DNA of 23,121 bases from Chloroflexota bacterium (GTDB lineage Bacteria > Chloroflexota > Anaerolineae > Anaerolineales > Villigracilaceae): contig JAEWVF010000094.1 of NCBI GenBank assembly GCA_023459215.1, positions 1 to 23,121 of the forward strand, given 5' to 3'. The notes below the pieces were generated by a model. It saw only the letters and a list, made by a program, of their open reading frames with translations. It had not been told where the DNA came from and ran no database searches. Position 1 is the stretch's first letter, and each line of letters opens with the position of its first letter. A program made the position numbers and the translations under genes. Positions 15,553-23,089 of the stretch are shown one piece after another.

Positions 15553-15894
15553 ATGGACTCTCCAGCCCCCAACAAACATGCCCGCTTGAGTTTGGCTTCC
15601 GCCATTGTTACAATTATTTTCTTTTGTATCGGGTTTGCGCCCTTCCTGCCGATGACCTCCATCGTTTGCTATCCGGCGGCCCTGGTCAGCGGGACTACTG
15701 CGCTGGTTAGCGGGTTGCGCGGATTGCGTTTTTCCAATTCGCGCTGGATGGCCTGGACTGGCATCGTTATCGGCGGGCTGTGCATCCTGGCCGTGCTTTT
15801 CTTCACCACCATGACCCTCATGCTGCTGCCTGTACTGGCCAAGGGCATCGTAGAATTGTGGCAATCGCTCTGGCCAGCGACACCGGGCAGTTAA
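15553..15894 (+). CDS. Small DUF4190-like membrane protein
   Basis: 113 aa with three hydrophobic segments (about 12-32, 35-55 and 66-90). The layout is polar N-terminus, ARLSLASAIVTIIFF, a Pro-containing turn, ALVSGTTALVSGLRGLR, then WMAWTGIVIGGL. It follows the DUF4190 pattern, in which a first helix is followed by a small-residue helix and a GxxxAxxGIVxGxL helix. No catalytic residues are visible and the function is unknown. It diverges from dnaE. Its -10 box sits 6 nt from the ATG, and a LexA-like palindrome covers its -35 region, so it may be the more directly controlled of the two genes. It ends 41 bases before the selenocysteine tRNA. Confidence 0.8.
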   Translation: MDSPAPNKHARLSLASAIVTIIFFCIGFAPFLPMTSIVCYPAALVSGTTALVSGLRGLRFSNSRWMAWTGIVIGGLCILAVLFFTTMTLMLLPVLAKGIVELWQSLWPATPGS

Positions 15895-15899
15895 AGCAA

Positions 15900-15928
15900 T
15901 TTACGAAAATCAAAAACTGGGTTATCCT
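15900..15928 (+). promoter_or_regulatory. Promoter of the selenocysteine tRNA
   Basis: TTTACG (15900-15905), a 17-base spacer and TATCCT (15923-15928) put transcription start at about 15935-15936, exactly at the first base of the tRNA acceptor stem. Confidence 0.6.
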
Positions 15929-15935
15929 TGCAGGT

Positions 15936-16029
15936 GGGAGTGGATAGGTCCTGGTGGGTCTCCTGGTCTTCAAAATCAGTGTTGGGGCGCGTTGCGTTCC
16001 AGGGTGGGTTCGACTCCCATCCACTCCCG
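15936..16029 (+). tRNA. selC: tRNA-Sec (anticodon UCA), selenocysteine tRNA
   Basis: 94 nt. The 8-bp acceptor stem is GGGAGTGG (15936-15943) with CCACTCCC (16021-16028). The 6-bp D stem (15946-15951 with 15956-15961, including G-U pairs) has a 4-nt TGGT loop. The anticodon stem is CTGGT/ATCAG around loop CTTCAAA, with anticodon TCA at 15970-15972. A long variable arm (about 15983-16001) has 7-8 bp. The T stem is GTGGG/CCCAT around TTCGACT, followed by discriminator G16029. The 8+5 acceptor/T geometry, 6-bp D stem, long extra arm and UCA anticodon are diagnostic of bacterial tRNA-Sec, which SelA and SelB use to insert selenocysteine at UGA. CCA is not fully encoded (GCCT follows the stem), so it would be added by nucleotidyltransferase. 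Confidence 0.96.
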
Positions 16030-16081
16030 CCTATGCCCGCCACCCAACATCCTTTCGTTAAAAATCACCCAAGTTTCCCAA

Positions 16082-17287
16082 ATGACAACTGAACCCGAAA
16101 TCTTAAATAGCCTTGTAGCGCGCATCTTTCAAATCGAAGATGTCACCAGCGGCGGGCACAGCGACCCGTACCTCTTGCGTTATCGCGGACAACTCTTTAA
16201 CGGTATCGACAGCGCCGAAGCCTACGACCAACTGGCCGAAGCGCTCAAACCCCACGGCCTGATGCCACTCTTCCGGCGCGGCGAAGGCGACAGTCAGGTC
16301 ATCCTGCTCGTCGAAAAGCTGCCCGCCCCGCCGCCATCCAATCCGCGCACCAACCTGATCATGTTCATCCTGACCGTTTTGAGCGTGATGCTGACCGGGG
16401 CGCAAATCCCGGAGGGGGTGCCGGTACCCGAGGACATCTTCAGCGTGCTCGGGCTGATGGTGCGTTACTTCTACACCGGCTGGCCGTTTGCCCTGGCGCT
16501 GCTTTCGATCTTGCTGGCGCACGAATTTGGTCACTACTTTGCCGGACGCCATCATAAAACGGATGTCAGCCTGCCTTTCTTTATCCCCCTGCCCTTCACC
16601 TTGCTCGGCACAATGGGCGCGTTCATCAACATGCGCGAACTGCCCAAAAACAAGCGCACCCTGCTGGATATTGGCGTTGCCGGGCCGCTGGCCGGGCTGA
16701 TTGTTTCGATCCCAGTCCTGCTGATTGGCTTAAGTCTCTCAACGACCAGCATCATCGAGCCGAACGAAAACGGCTTTCTCGAAGGCAATTCCCTGCTCTA
16801 CCTGCTGGCCAAATTCATCGTTTTTGGGCAACTCCTGCCCGCGCCGGTCGATTACGGCAGCCTGCCGCCCATCCTGTACTGGTTGAAATTCTTTTTCAGC
16901 GGCAGCCCGGTGCCTTTTGGCGGCCTGGATGTGATGATTCACCCGGTCGCACTGGCCGGCTGGGCAGGCATTCTCGTTACCGCGCTCAATCTCATCCCCG
17001 CCGGTCAACTGGATGGCGGCCACATTTTATACGCCCTGTTTGGCAAACGGGTCAGCCGCAGCCTGCCCTTCATCCTGGTGATTTTGGCCGGGCTGGGCAT
17101 TTTCTGGTCTGGCTGGTGGCTGTGGGCCGGCCTGCTGCTTTTCTTCGGGCGCGCCCACCCCGAAACGCTCGATGAAATTACCGAACTGGATCCGCGCCGC
17201 CGCATCCTGGCCTGGGTAATGATCCTGGTCTTCATTCTGGTCTTTACACCCGTGCCAATGGTGTCAATGACGCCAATGGGGATATAG
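16082..17287 (+). CDS. Site-2-type M50 metalloprotease, EGY-like
   Basis: 401-aa integral-membrane zinc protease. The catalytic HEFGH motif is at 147-151 (H147, E148, H151) inside a hydrophobic helix. The third ligand motif is NLIPAGQLDGGH (303-314, D311), the M50 NxxPxxxLDG signature. Between them are GTMGAFI (176-182) and GVAGPLAG (198-205), as in plant EGY and cyanobacterial homologues. A soluble N-terminal region (1-85) resembles the small domain that precedes EGY proteases. Six to eight membrane segments are visible. Such enzymes cut membrane-bound regulators or other transmembrane substrates. I start at ATG 16082; the frame runs back through the tRNA gene, which cannot be coding. No Shine-Dalgarno is visible. 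First gene of a three-gene operon with gaps of 2 bp. Confidence 0.92.
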   Translation: MTTEPEILNSLVARIFQIEDVTSGGHSDPYLLRYRGQLFNGIDSAEAYDQLAEALKPHGLMPLFRRGEGDSQVILLVEKLPAPPPSNPRTNLIMFILTVLSVMLTGAQIPEGVPVPEDIFSVLGLMVRYFYTGWPFALALLSILLAHEFGHYFAGRHHKTDVSLPFFIPLPFTLLGTMGAFINMRELPKNKRTLLDIGVAGPLAGLIVSIPVLLIGLSLSTTSIIEPNENGFLEGNSLLYLLAKFIVFGQLLPAPVDYGSLPPILYWLKFFFSGSPVPFGGLDVMIHPVALAGWAGILVTALNLIPAGQLDGGHILYALFGKRVSRSLPFILVILAGLGIFWSGWWLWAGLLLFFGRAHPETLDEITELDPRRRILAWVMILVFILVFTPVPMVSMTPMGI

Positions 17288-17289
17288 GG

Positions 17290-18687
17290 ATGGCGATGAA
17301 ACGATTTTTCCTGATCCTGGCGCTGTCCGTTTTCTGGCTTTCGGCATGCGTCGAGATCGTCTACCTGCCCCTCGACACGCCAACACCAGACGGAGGCGAA
17401 TCCACCCCGTTGCCGGTTCCGTCAAACACCCCGGCCCCGATCCCCACCCAGGCGCCTGACCTCGGCGTCAGCACCGAGGCGTTGCAGGGATTAACCATCA
17501 GCCTGTGGCATGGTTTGGACGGTTCGCAGGCCCGTTTGCTGGCCCAAATGGCCGCCGAGTTCAGCCTGACCAATCCCTGGGGTATCACTGTTCAGGTGCG
17601 CGGGTGGGAAAACCTATCAGCGTTGGAACAGGCTGCTCGCAGCAGCCAGACCGGTGAAGGGTTGCCCGAAATCTTGCTGAGTATGCCCGAGCAAGCACTG
17701 GCCTGGGACGAGGAATCCCTGCTCGCCGAGATGAATCCCTACATTTCCAGCCCGGAGTTTGGCTTTACCCAGGCCGATTTGAACGATTTCCCGGCCGGCA
17801 TCTGGCGGCAGGACGAGGTGGACGGACGGCGGCTGGGCATTCCGGCCATCCGTTCGACCCGCGTCCTGTTTTATAACGTCAGTTGGGCGCGCGAGCTGGG
17901 CTTTGAACAGGAACCGCAAACCGCAGAAGAATTCCGCGAGCAGGCCTGCGCGGCCAACGCCATCTTCCGCCAGGATGCGGACGAGGCCAACGACGGCTAC
18001 GGCGGGCTGGTGCTGGACGGCGACCCCTGGACAGCTTATTCCTGGTTCAGAGCCTTTGGCGGCGAGGTGGCTGCCGATGGGGCTTTCGATTTCGAGCTTG
18101 AAGAGAACGGGGCCACGCTGGATTTCCTGAGCGAGTTGCGCGAGGACGGCTGCGCCTGGCTGACCAGCGACCTGACCGCCTACCATCACCTGGCCGGGCG
18201 CAAAGCCTTGTTCATTAGCGGCAACTTGAGCGAAATTGCCGCTCAAAATGCGGCCATCCTGGCGGCGGGTTCGCAAGATGTCTGGACGGTTTTGCCCTTC
18301 CCGGGCACGCAGCGGGCAGTGATTGCTTATGGCCCGTCGTTTGTTCTGACCAAGACCAGCCCGGCGCGCCAACTGGCCGGTTGGCTTCTCATTCGCTGGC
18401 TGGTCTCAAGCGAAAACCAAACCCGCTGGGCCGAGGAAAGCGGATTTTTACCCGTCCGTTTTTCGGCGCTGGATTTGGTACGCAACCCATCCATGCAGTG
18501 GCAGGCCGCCTCCACGTTGGTTCAGCAGATGGGCAACTATCCGCAACTGGCAGGCTGGCGCACCGCGCGGCGTGTTCTGGGCGATGGGTTTTACAATTTC
18601 TTCGTGTTAGGGCTTTCGAAAGAATCCGTGCTGGCTGAAATGCAAAAAACCGTTGACCAAATCAACGTACAGGAACCCCAGGAGTAG
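17290..18687 (+). CDS. ABC transporter solute-binding lipoprotein, family 1 (orphan)
   Basis: 465-aa predicted lipoprotein that binds a sugar or similar solute outside the membrane. The N-terminus is KR + hydrophobic core + WLSAC lipobox (C20 from ATG 17290; a second start, ATG 17296, is equally well placed). A Pro/Thr-rich spacer (about 27-60) leads to the binding fold (about 66-450), with ITISLWHG-like opening (here LTISLWHGLDGS), PEILLSMPEQALAW, LGIPAIRSTRVLFYN and ISGNLSEI. These match family 1 extracellular solute-binding proteins. No permease or ATPase genes are nearby, which is unusual for a transporter component and suggests a sensor role or remote partners. It sits between a membrane protease and a DinB-fold gene, 2 bases from each. 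Confidence 0.88.
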   Translation: MAMKRFFLILALSVFWLSACVEIVYLPLDTPTPDGGESTPLPVPSNTPAPIPTQAPDLGVSTEALQGLTISLWHGLDGSQARLLAQMAAEFSLTNPWGITVQVRGWENLSALEQAARSSQTGEGLPEILLSMPEQALAWDEESLLAEMNPYISSPEFGFTQADLNDFPAGIWRQDEVDGRRLGIPAIRSTRVLFYNVSWARELGFEQEPQTAEEFREQACAANAIFRQDADEANDGYGGLVLDGDPWTAYSWFRAFGGEVAADGAFDFELEENGATLDFLSELREDGCAWLTSDLTAYHHLAGRKALFISGNLSEIAAQNAAILAAGSQDVWTVLPFPGTQRAVIAYGPSFVLTKTSPARQLAGWLLIRWLVSSENQTRWAEESGFLPVRFSALDLVRNPSMQWQAASTLVQQMGNYPQLAGWRTARRVLGDGFYNFFVLGLSKESVLAEMQKTVDQINVQEPQE

Positions 18688-18689
18688 GC

Positions 18690-19163
18690 ATGTCTGACCA
18701 TAAAGAACTCTATGAATATCGCGTTCAATTGTTGGCGCGCACCCTGGCCGCCGCGCATGAATTTTGCCAGCTTTGCCTGGAAATCAAGGAGCCGCACAGC
18801 GCCATCGACGGCTGGAACGTGCATCAGATTGCCGCGCATGTCCGCGATGTCGACCGGCAGGTGTACAGTATGCGTATGCGCCGGGCAGTGGAAGAGGAAT
18901 ATCCGGTCTTTGAGAATTTCGACGGCGATGCCTGGATTGCAACCCACTATGACCCCGCGGAGCCTTTACAAAAAATCCTGGAAGAGTTTAACGGCAATAT
19001 TCGTTTGCTGGTGGATTGGCTGGAGAATCTGCCGGCCCCGGCCTGGAGCCGCCTGAGCCGGCACGAAGTCTACGGTGAGTTTGCGATGCAGGCCTGGGCC
19101 GAACGCGGACTGGGACACACCGAAGAGCATATCCGCGCAATCAAAAAACTTCAGGGAAACTGA
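18690..19163 (+). CDS. DinB-superfamily protein (putative metal-dependent four-helix bundle)
   Basis: 157 aa from ATG 18690, preceded by CAGGAG at the end of the solute-binding protein gene. The helical pattern and GWNVHQIAAHVRDVDRQ (41-57) match the DinB-like fold, in which a W..xxxxxHL.D motif carries the first metal histidine (H50 here). The C-terminal GHTEEHIRAI supplies H143 and H147, completing the usual three-histidine metal site. Members of this fold include thiol-transferases such as bacillithiol and mycothiol S-transferases, maleylpyruvate isomerase and damage-inducible proteins of unknown function. Which one this is cannot be told. Two cysteines (C26, C29) lie near the N-terminus. 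Third gene of the M50-SBP-DinB operon. Confidence 0.82.
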   Translation: MSDHKELYEYRVQLLARTLAAAHEFCQLCLEIKEPHSAIDGWNVHQIAAHVRDVDRQVYSMRMRRAVEEEYPVFENFDGDAWIATHYDPAEPLQKILEEFNGNIRLLVDWLENLPAPAWSRLSRHEVYGEFAMQAWAERGLGHTEEHIRAIKKLQGN

Positions 19164-19177
19164 CCCGCGCTCTTTTG

Positions 19178-19217
19178 CAGGGACAATTCAATTCAACGGG
19201 TTGTCCCTGTATTTTTT
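19178..19217 (+). terminator. Intrinsic terminator of the M50-SBP-DinB operon
   Basis: CAGGGACAA (19178-19186) and TTGTCCCTG (19201-19209) form a 9-bp stem with a 14-base loop, followed by TATTTTTT. It works only for the plus strand. Its T-run overlaps the stop codon of the convergent HD-GYP gene, which shows no terminator of its own. Confidence 0.88.
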
Positions 19218-22200
19218 ATAGCGTATCGGGTTTATTCCACCGGGAACTGTTGATCAGATCCAAGAAAGCATTGACAACCTGGGGGTCAAAATGCGAGCCA
19301 GACTGGCCGCGGATGTAGTCCAAGGCCTGCATCGGGCTGAGGGCAGACCGGTAGGGCCGGTCGCTGGTCAGGGCGTCGAAAACATCCACAATTGCAAAAA
19401 TCCGCGCGGCCAGTGGTATCTGCTCCCCGGACAGACCACGCGGGTAGCCGCTGCCGTCCCATTTTTCGTGATGGGCATAGGGAATATCCAGCGCCTGTTG
19501 CAGGTAGGGGATTTTCGATAGCAGTTCGTAGGCGCGCAGCGGGTGCAGGCGCATCGTAACCCATTCATCATCGGTCAACGGGCCGGGCTTGTGCAGGATC
19601 GCATCCGGGACGCTCATTTTGCCGATGTCGTGCAGCAACGCGCCGCGGCGGATATGCACAAGGTTTTCCCCGCGCAAACCAAGCTGGCGGGCCAGTTCCA
19701 GGGTCAATTCAAGGACACGCCGACTGTGGCCTTCGGTTTCCTGGTCGCGCAGTTCGAGCGCCTGGGCCCAGCCTTCGATGGTGGCGTCATAGGCAATCGT
19801 AAGTTCAAGGTTTGAGCGCTGCAAATCGTGGTAAAGGTGGGTATTCTCGATGGCAATCGCCGCCTGCCCGCCGAGCATCTCCAAAAAGGATAACCACTCC
19901 GCGTCGCTGGGCAACGGCCCGCGGTGGAAGACTTCGATCAGGCCCTTGACCTCGCCCTTGGCCAGCATGGGCGCGCAGGCATACGTCACGAAACCTTCTT
20001 CCTGCAACAAATATTTGCGCACACACACATCCGCCCGCGACTGCAAATCGGAAATCACAATTGCCTTACGGTCAATCATCGAGCGCGCGGGCAGGTCATC
20101 TCCCATGCGGAAACGCGCCTGGCGGATTTTGTCGGTAAAGAATCCTGCGCTGGCCTGGTGTTCCAGGTTCATCGTAATCGGATTAAAAGCCAGGATGCAG
20201 GCCGCATCGACGCCGAGTTGGGCGCGCGTCTGCTCCAGAATCACGTTGAGAATCACCTGAATATCCACGGCGGCGTTGATGGTATTGTCAATCGTGCGCA
20301 GGGCCAGGATATGGCTCAGGCGGATTTGGGTCTGCTCGAACAAGCGGGCATTTTCAATGCTGATGGCCGCCGAGGCGGCAAAGGTGGAGAGAAGCTGCAG
20401 GTCGTTCTGGGTAAAAGCCGCTTTCCGCGAGCAATTATCCAGGGAGAGAATGCCAATCGCCTTGCCCTTGACCACCAACGGGGCCGTGATCGCGCTCTGC
20501 ACCTCCATCGTTTCAGGATATTGGGCAAAATATTCTTGTCCCGGCCAGCTTTGAACATCGGCCACCAGGATGCTTTTCTGTTCGCGATAAGACTGGCCGC
20601 CATAACCGTGCTGCTCCGGGATGGCCACATTCCACAAGGAGGGGTCTTGATACCCGAGGGAGCCGCTAATGTGCAGAAGGCCGTCCTCTTTCCGCAGCAT
20701 GATTGTTCCGCGTTCTGCCGCCGGAATGGCATGGCAGGCCGCCTGAAGGATCGTATCGAGCAAAGTAGGGACATCCAGTGTCCCTGAAATGACCTGGCTG
20801 GCCTGGACAACCGCCTGTAACTGGTTGGCGCGCTCTTTCTCGGCGGTCAGCAGGCTGGCGTTTTCAAAAGCAATCGCCGCCTGGCTGGCCAATGTTTCCA
20901 GCAGGCGCTGGTCTTCTTCAGTGAAAGCATCATGTTCGTGACTCTCGATCATGATGCAGCCTATCGCCTGCCCGCCAGCCATCAGCGGCACATACAATCC
21001 TGAATTAATCCCTTCATGGACAAATAAGTAGTGCGGGTCGGCTGTAACATTGCCCTGTCGGATTGTCTGGCCCTGGCGCATGGCCCAACCCGTCAGTCCG
21101 GTCTCGAGGCTATGCACCATTTGCTGGCTCTTTTTGCGTTCGCTGGCCGGGTCGGTTTCGTCGACCGGAACGCTATACTCCAGGATGCGAATTTCGTCGC
21201 TGTTTTTCTCGCGCAGCCATACGCCGGTGTGCTGCCAGTGCAGGTGACTCTTCAAAATATCGATAATCCTGGCGGCAATTTCCTGGGGCGTTTTCGAATG
21301 AATAAGCGCCAGGCCAGATTCATACAACGCTTGCAGGTTGCGTTCGTGCGTCTTGCGCGCATTGATATCTTCGGTAATCGCCAGGAAAAAAGGCTCCGTA
21401 CCGGGGTCCGATTCAATCAGCGAAAGGGTCAGGTTGACCCAAATCTTCGAACCGTCCTTGCGGATATACCTTTTCTCGGTGTGGGCGGTAAGACTCTTGT
21501 CGTTGAGCAAATCCTGCCGAATGCGTTCGTTACTCGTTATATCCCCCGGATCGGTCATTTCCTTATAGGAACGGGCCAGCAATTCCTGGCGCGAATAACC
21601 GGTAATCTGGCAAAACTTCTCGTTGACATCCAAAAAAGCGCCGTCGATGCCGGTGCGCGATACGCCAACGGCTGCCTGCTCAAAGATGGCGCGGTACTGC
21701 CGTTCACTGTCCCGCAGGGCCTGCTCGATCTTGATTTTCTCGCTGATATCGCGACAGGCCACCACCACCCCAATCGGTTGTTCCTTGACATCCTTGACCA
21801 TGGAAAGGCGCACGTCCAGGATCACGGATTGGCCGTCCTTGCGCTTCTGCGAAACCAGCCCGCCCCAATAACCAATCGAATTGAACTGGCGCAGCACATC
21901 CGCCGCATCCTGGCCGATATAACGCGTTTCGACCAGGGCATGCAGTTGTTTGCCCAAGGCTTCAGCCTCCTTCCACTGGAAGGTATGCTCGGCAGCCGGA
22001 TTCCAACTGCGGATATTGAAAGAAAGATCGGTCGAAATAATCGCATCCGAAACGTTTTGCGTCAGGGCCGCCTGGTAGCGGATGCTGTCCTCGGCCTTAC
22101 GCCGTTCGCTAATATCGAGCACCACCCCCGAATACCCGAGCACCTGGCCATTGGCCCCGCGATGGATCCAGGTGCGACCCTCAACCCAGCGCACCTCGCG

Positions 22201-22881
22201 ATCAGCCGTCAGAATGCGATATTCGTGCAGGAAATGGGTCACCTCGCGATGGGCATAGCGCTCGATTTCATCCATCACATAATGCAGGTCTTCGGGATGG
22301 ATAACGGCGCTGTAAAGCAGCCCCTCGCGGGTAAATTGTTCAGCCCGGTAGCCGAATTGGGAAATATTCTCGGAAACAAATGTGACCGGCAGGCCGGGAG
22401 CCACCGACCACATCAAGGCAATCGCCGGACTCTGGTTGATGATTTCCTGCAACTGCAGGTGCTGCCGCCATAGCGCGAAAACTTCGTCGCGCGCTTTGCG
22501 TTCCTGGCTGATATCGCGGGCCGTGACCAGCACAACCTCCCGCGAACGCCAGCGCATCACGCGCGAATCGATTTGCACACTGAAGACCCGCCCATCCTTG
22601 GCGCGATGCCGCCACTCCCCCGAATGTTGCAGGATCGGGCGCATCCGCGAAACATCCTCCTCCAGGGCGACAACATCCTCCGCCGGGCGGATATCCCGCA
22701 GGGTTATGCTCAGGAACTCATCGCGGCTGTAGCCATACTTGGCCATTGCGGATTTGTTAACGGCCAAAAAAGCCAGCGTTTTGAGATCGTATACCCACAT
22801 GGGCTGCGGGTTTTCCTCAAAAAGCAGGCCGGATTGAAGCGAGAAGATGGGCGCTTTCCGCCAAAAATGTTGTCTAGGCAA
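19216..22881 (-). CDS. Multi-sensor HD-GYP protein: 4 PAS, 3 GAF, c-di-GMP phosphodiesterase
   Basis: 1221-aa cytoplasmic receptor-enzyme predicted to hydrolyse cyclic di-GMP. It has no membrane helix and no signal peptide. Four PAS/PAC units lie at about 15-128, 145-262, 270-385 and 390-508, each ending in a DISE/DINA-type PAC strand. Three GAF domains lie at about 520-675, 695-845 and 860-1012, each closing with an AAIA/SIEN helix. The HD-GYP domain (about 1030-1205) keeps GHSRRV (H1052), LLHDIGK (H1084, D1085), HHEKWDGSGYP (1137-1147) and RIFAIVDVFDALTSDRPYR, so it should be active. No GGDEF domain or receiver domain is present. The start is TTG 22881 with GGAG five bases upstream; no in-frame ATG lies nearby upstream. 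It is transcribed alone and converges on the DinB gene. Confidence 0.93.
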   Translation of the reverse strand: MPRQHFWRKAPIFSLQSGLLFEENPQPMWVYDLKTLAFLAVNKSAMAKYGYSRDEFLSITLRDIRPAEDVVALEEDVSRMRPILQHSGEWRHRAKDGRVFSVQIDSRVMRWRSREVVLVTARDISQERKARDEVFALWRQHLQLQEIINQSPAIALMWSVAPGLPVTFVSENISQFGYRAEQFTREGLLYSAVIHPEDLHYVMDEIERYAHREVTHFLHEYRILTADREVRWVEGRTWIHRGANGQVLGYSGVVLDISERRKAEDSIRYQAALTQNVSDAIISTDLSFNIRSWNPAAEHTFQWKEAEALGKQLHALVETRYIGQDAADVLRQFNSIGYWGGLVSQKRKDGQSVILDVRLSMVKDVKEQPIGVVVACRDISEKIKIEQALRDSERQYRAIFEQAAVGVSRTGIDGAFLDVNEKFCQITGYSRQELLARSYKEMTDPGDITSNERIRQDLLNDKSLTAHTEKRYIRKDGSKIWVNLTLSLIESDPGTEPFFLAITEDINARKTHERNLQALYESGLALIHSKTPQEIAARIIDILKSHLHWQHTGVWLREKNSDEIRILEYSVPVDETDPASERKKSQQMVHSLETGLTGWAMRQGQTIRQGNVTADPHYLFVHEGINSGLYVPLMAGGQAIGCIMIESHEHDAFTEEDQRLLETLASQAAIAFENASLLTAEKERANQLQAVVQASQVISGTLDVPTLLDTILQAACHAIPAAERGTIMLRKEDGLLHISGSLGYQDPSLWNVAIPEQHGYGGQSYREQKSILVADVQSWPGQEYFAQYPETMEVQSAITAPLVVKGKAIGILSLDNCSRKAAFTQNDLQLLSTFAASAAISIENARLFEQTQIRLSHILALRTIDNTINAAVDIQVILNVILEQTRAQLGVDAACILAFNPITMNLEHQASAGFFTDKIRQARFRMGDDLPARSMIDRKAIVISDLQSRADVCVRKYLLQEEGFVTYACAPMLAKGEVKGLIEVFHRGPLPSDAEWLSFLEMLGGQAAIAIENTHLYHDLQRSNLELTIAYDATIEGWAQALELRDQETEGHSRRVLELTLELARQLGLRGENLVHIRRGALLHDIGKMSVPDAILHKPGPLTDDEWVTMRLHPLRAYELLSKIPYLQQALDIPYAHHEKWDGSGYPRGLSGEQIPLAARIFAIVDVFDALTSDRPYRSALSPMQALDYIRGQSGSHFDPQVVNAFLDLINSSRWNKPDTL

Positions 22882-22982
22882 AGATGCTCCGCGTATATTT
22901 TCATTTTACAACACTCTGGCATCTGAAAAAACAGGTTTAGCCGATTCGAGGCGATTCTGATAATTTTGTTGGGAAGCGTATC

Positions 22983-23010
22983 TTTTAAGGCAGCCAGGGC
23001 TTTCTTAAAG
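22983..23010. other. Stem-loop at the right edge of the window
   Basis: TTTAAG (22984-22989) pairs with CTTAAA (23004-23009), with an inner AGCC/GGCT stem (22992-22995 with 22998-23001) around a two-base loop. It precedes the larger hairpin at 23033-23086. The role is unknown; there is no T-run after it on the plus strand. Confidence 0.4.
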
Positions 23011-23032
23011 TAGCGAAAGTAGGGACAAAAAA

Positions 23033-23086
23033 GACCTTTCTCGTGTAATCTTTTGTTGCGAGACAAAACATACACAGAGGAAGGTC
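23033..23086 (+). promoter_or_regulatory. Long hairpin burying the ribosome-binding site of the edge gene
   Basis: Three nested stems line up: GACCTTTCTC (23033-23042) with GAGGAAGGTC (23077-23086), 10 bp including one G-U in RNA; GTGTA (23043-23047) with TACAC (23071-23075); and TTTTGT (23051-23056) with ACAAAA (23063-23068) around a 6-nt loop. The total is 21 bp, with one bulged A and a small internal loop. The ribosome-binding site GAGGAAGG lies wholly in the outer stem, 3 bases before ATG 23090, so the folded RNA should resist initiation. Confidence 0.65.
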
Positions 23087-23089
23087 AAG

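Noticed and set aside
15936..16029. tRNA-Leu, tRNA-Ser or a UGA suppressor tRNA as an alternative for the long-variable-arm tRNA
   Set aside because: The UCA anticodon with loop CTTCAAA, 8-bp acceptor stem and 6-bp D stem with 4-nt loop fit tRNA-Sec, not Ser or Leu tRNAs, which have 7-bp acceptor stems and short D stems.
15992..16081. Upstream extension of the M50 protease frame
   Set aside because: The extension begins inside the selenocysteine tRNA and adds no family-like sequence; ATG 16082 is the sensible start.
21031..22473. 480-aa open frame opposite the HD-GYP gene
   Set aside because: It is antisense to PAS and GAF domains with clear motifs. No recognisable domain or initiation signal was seen.
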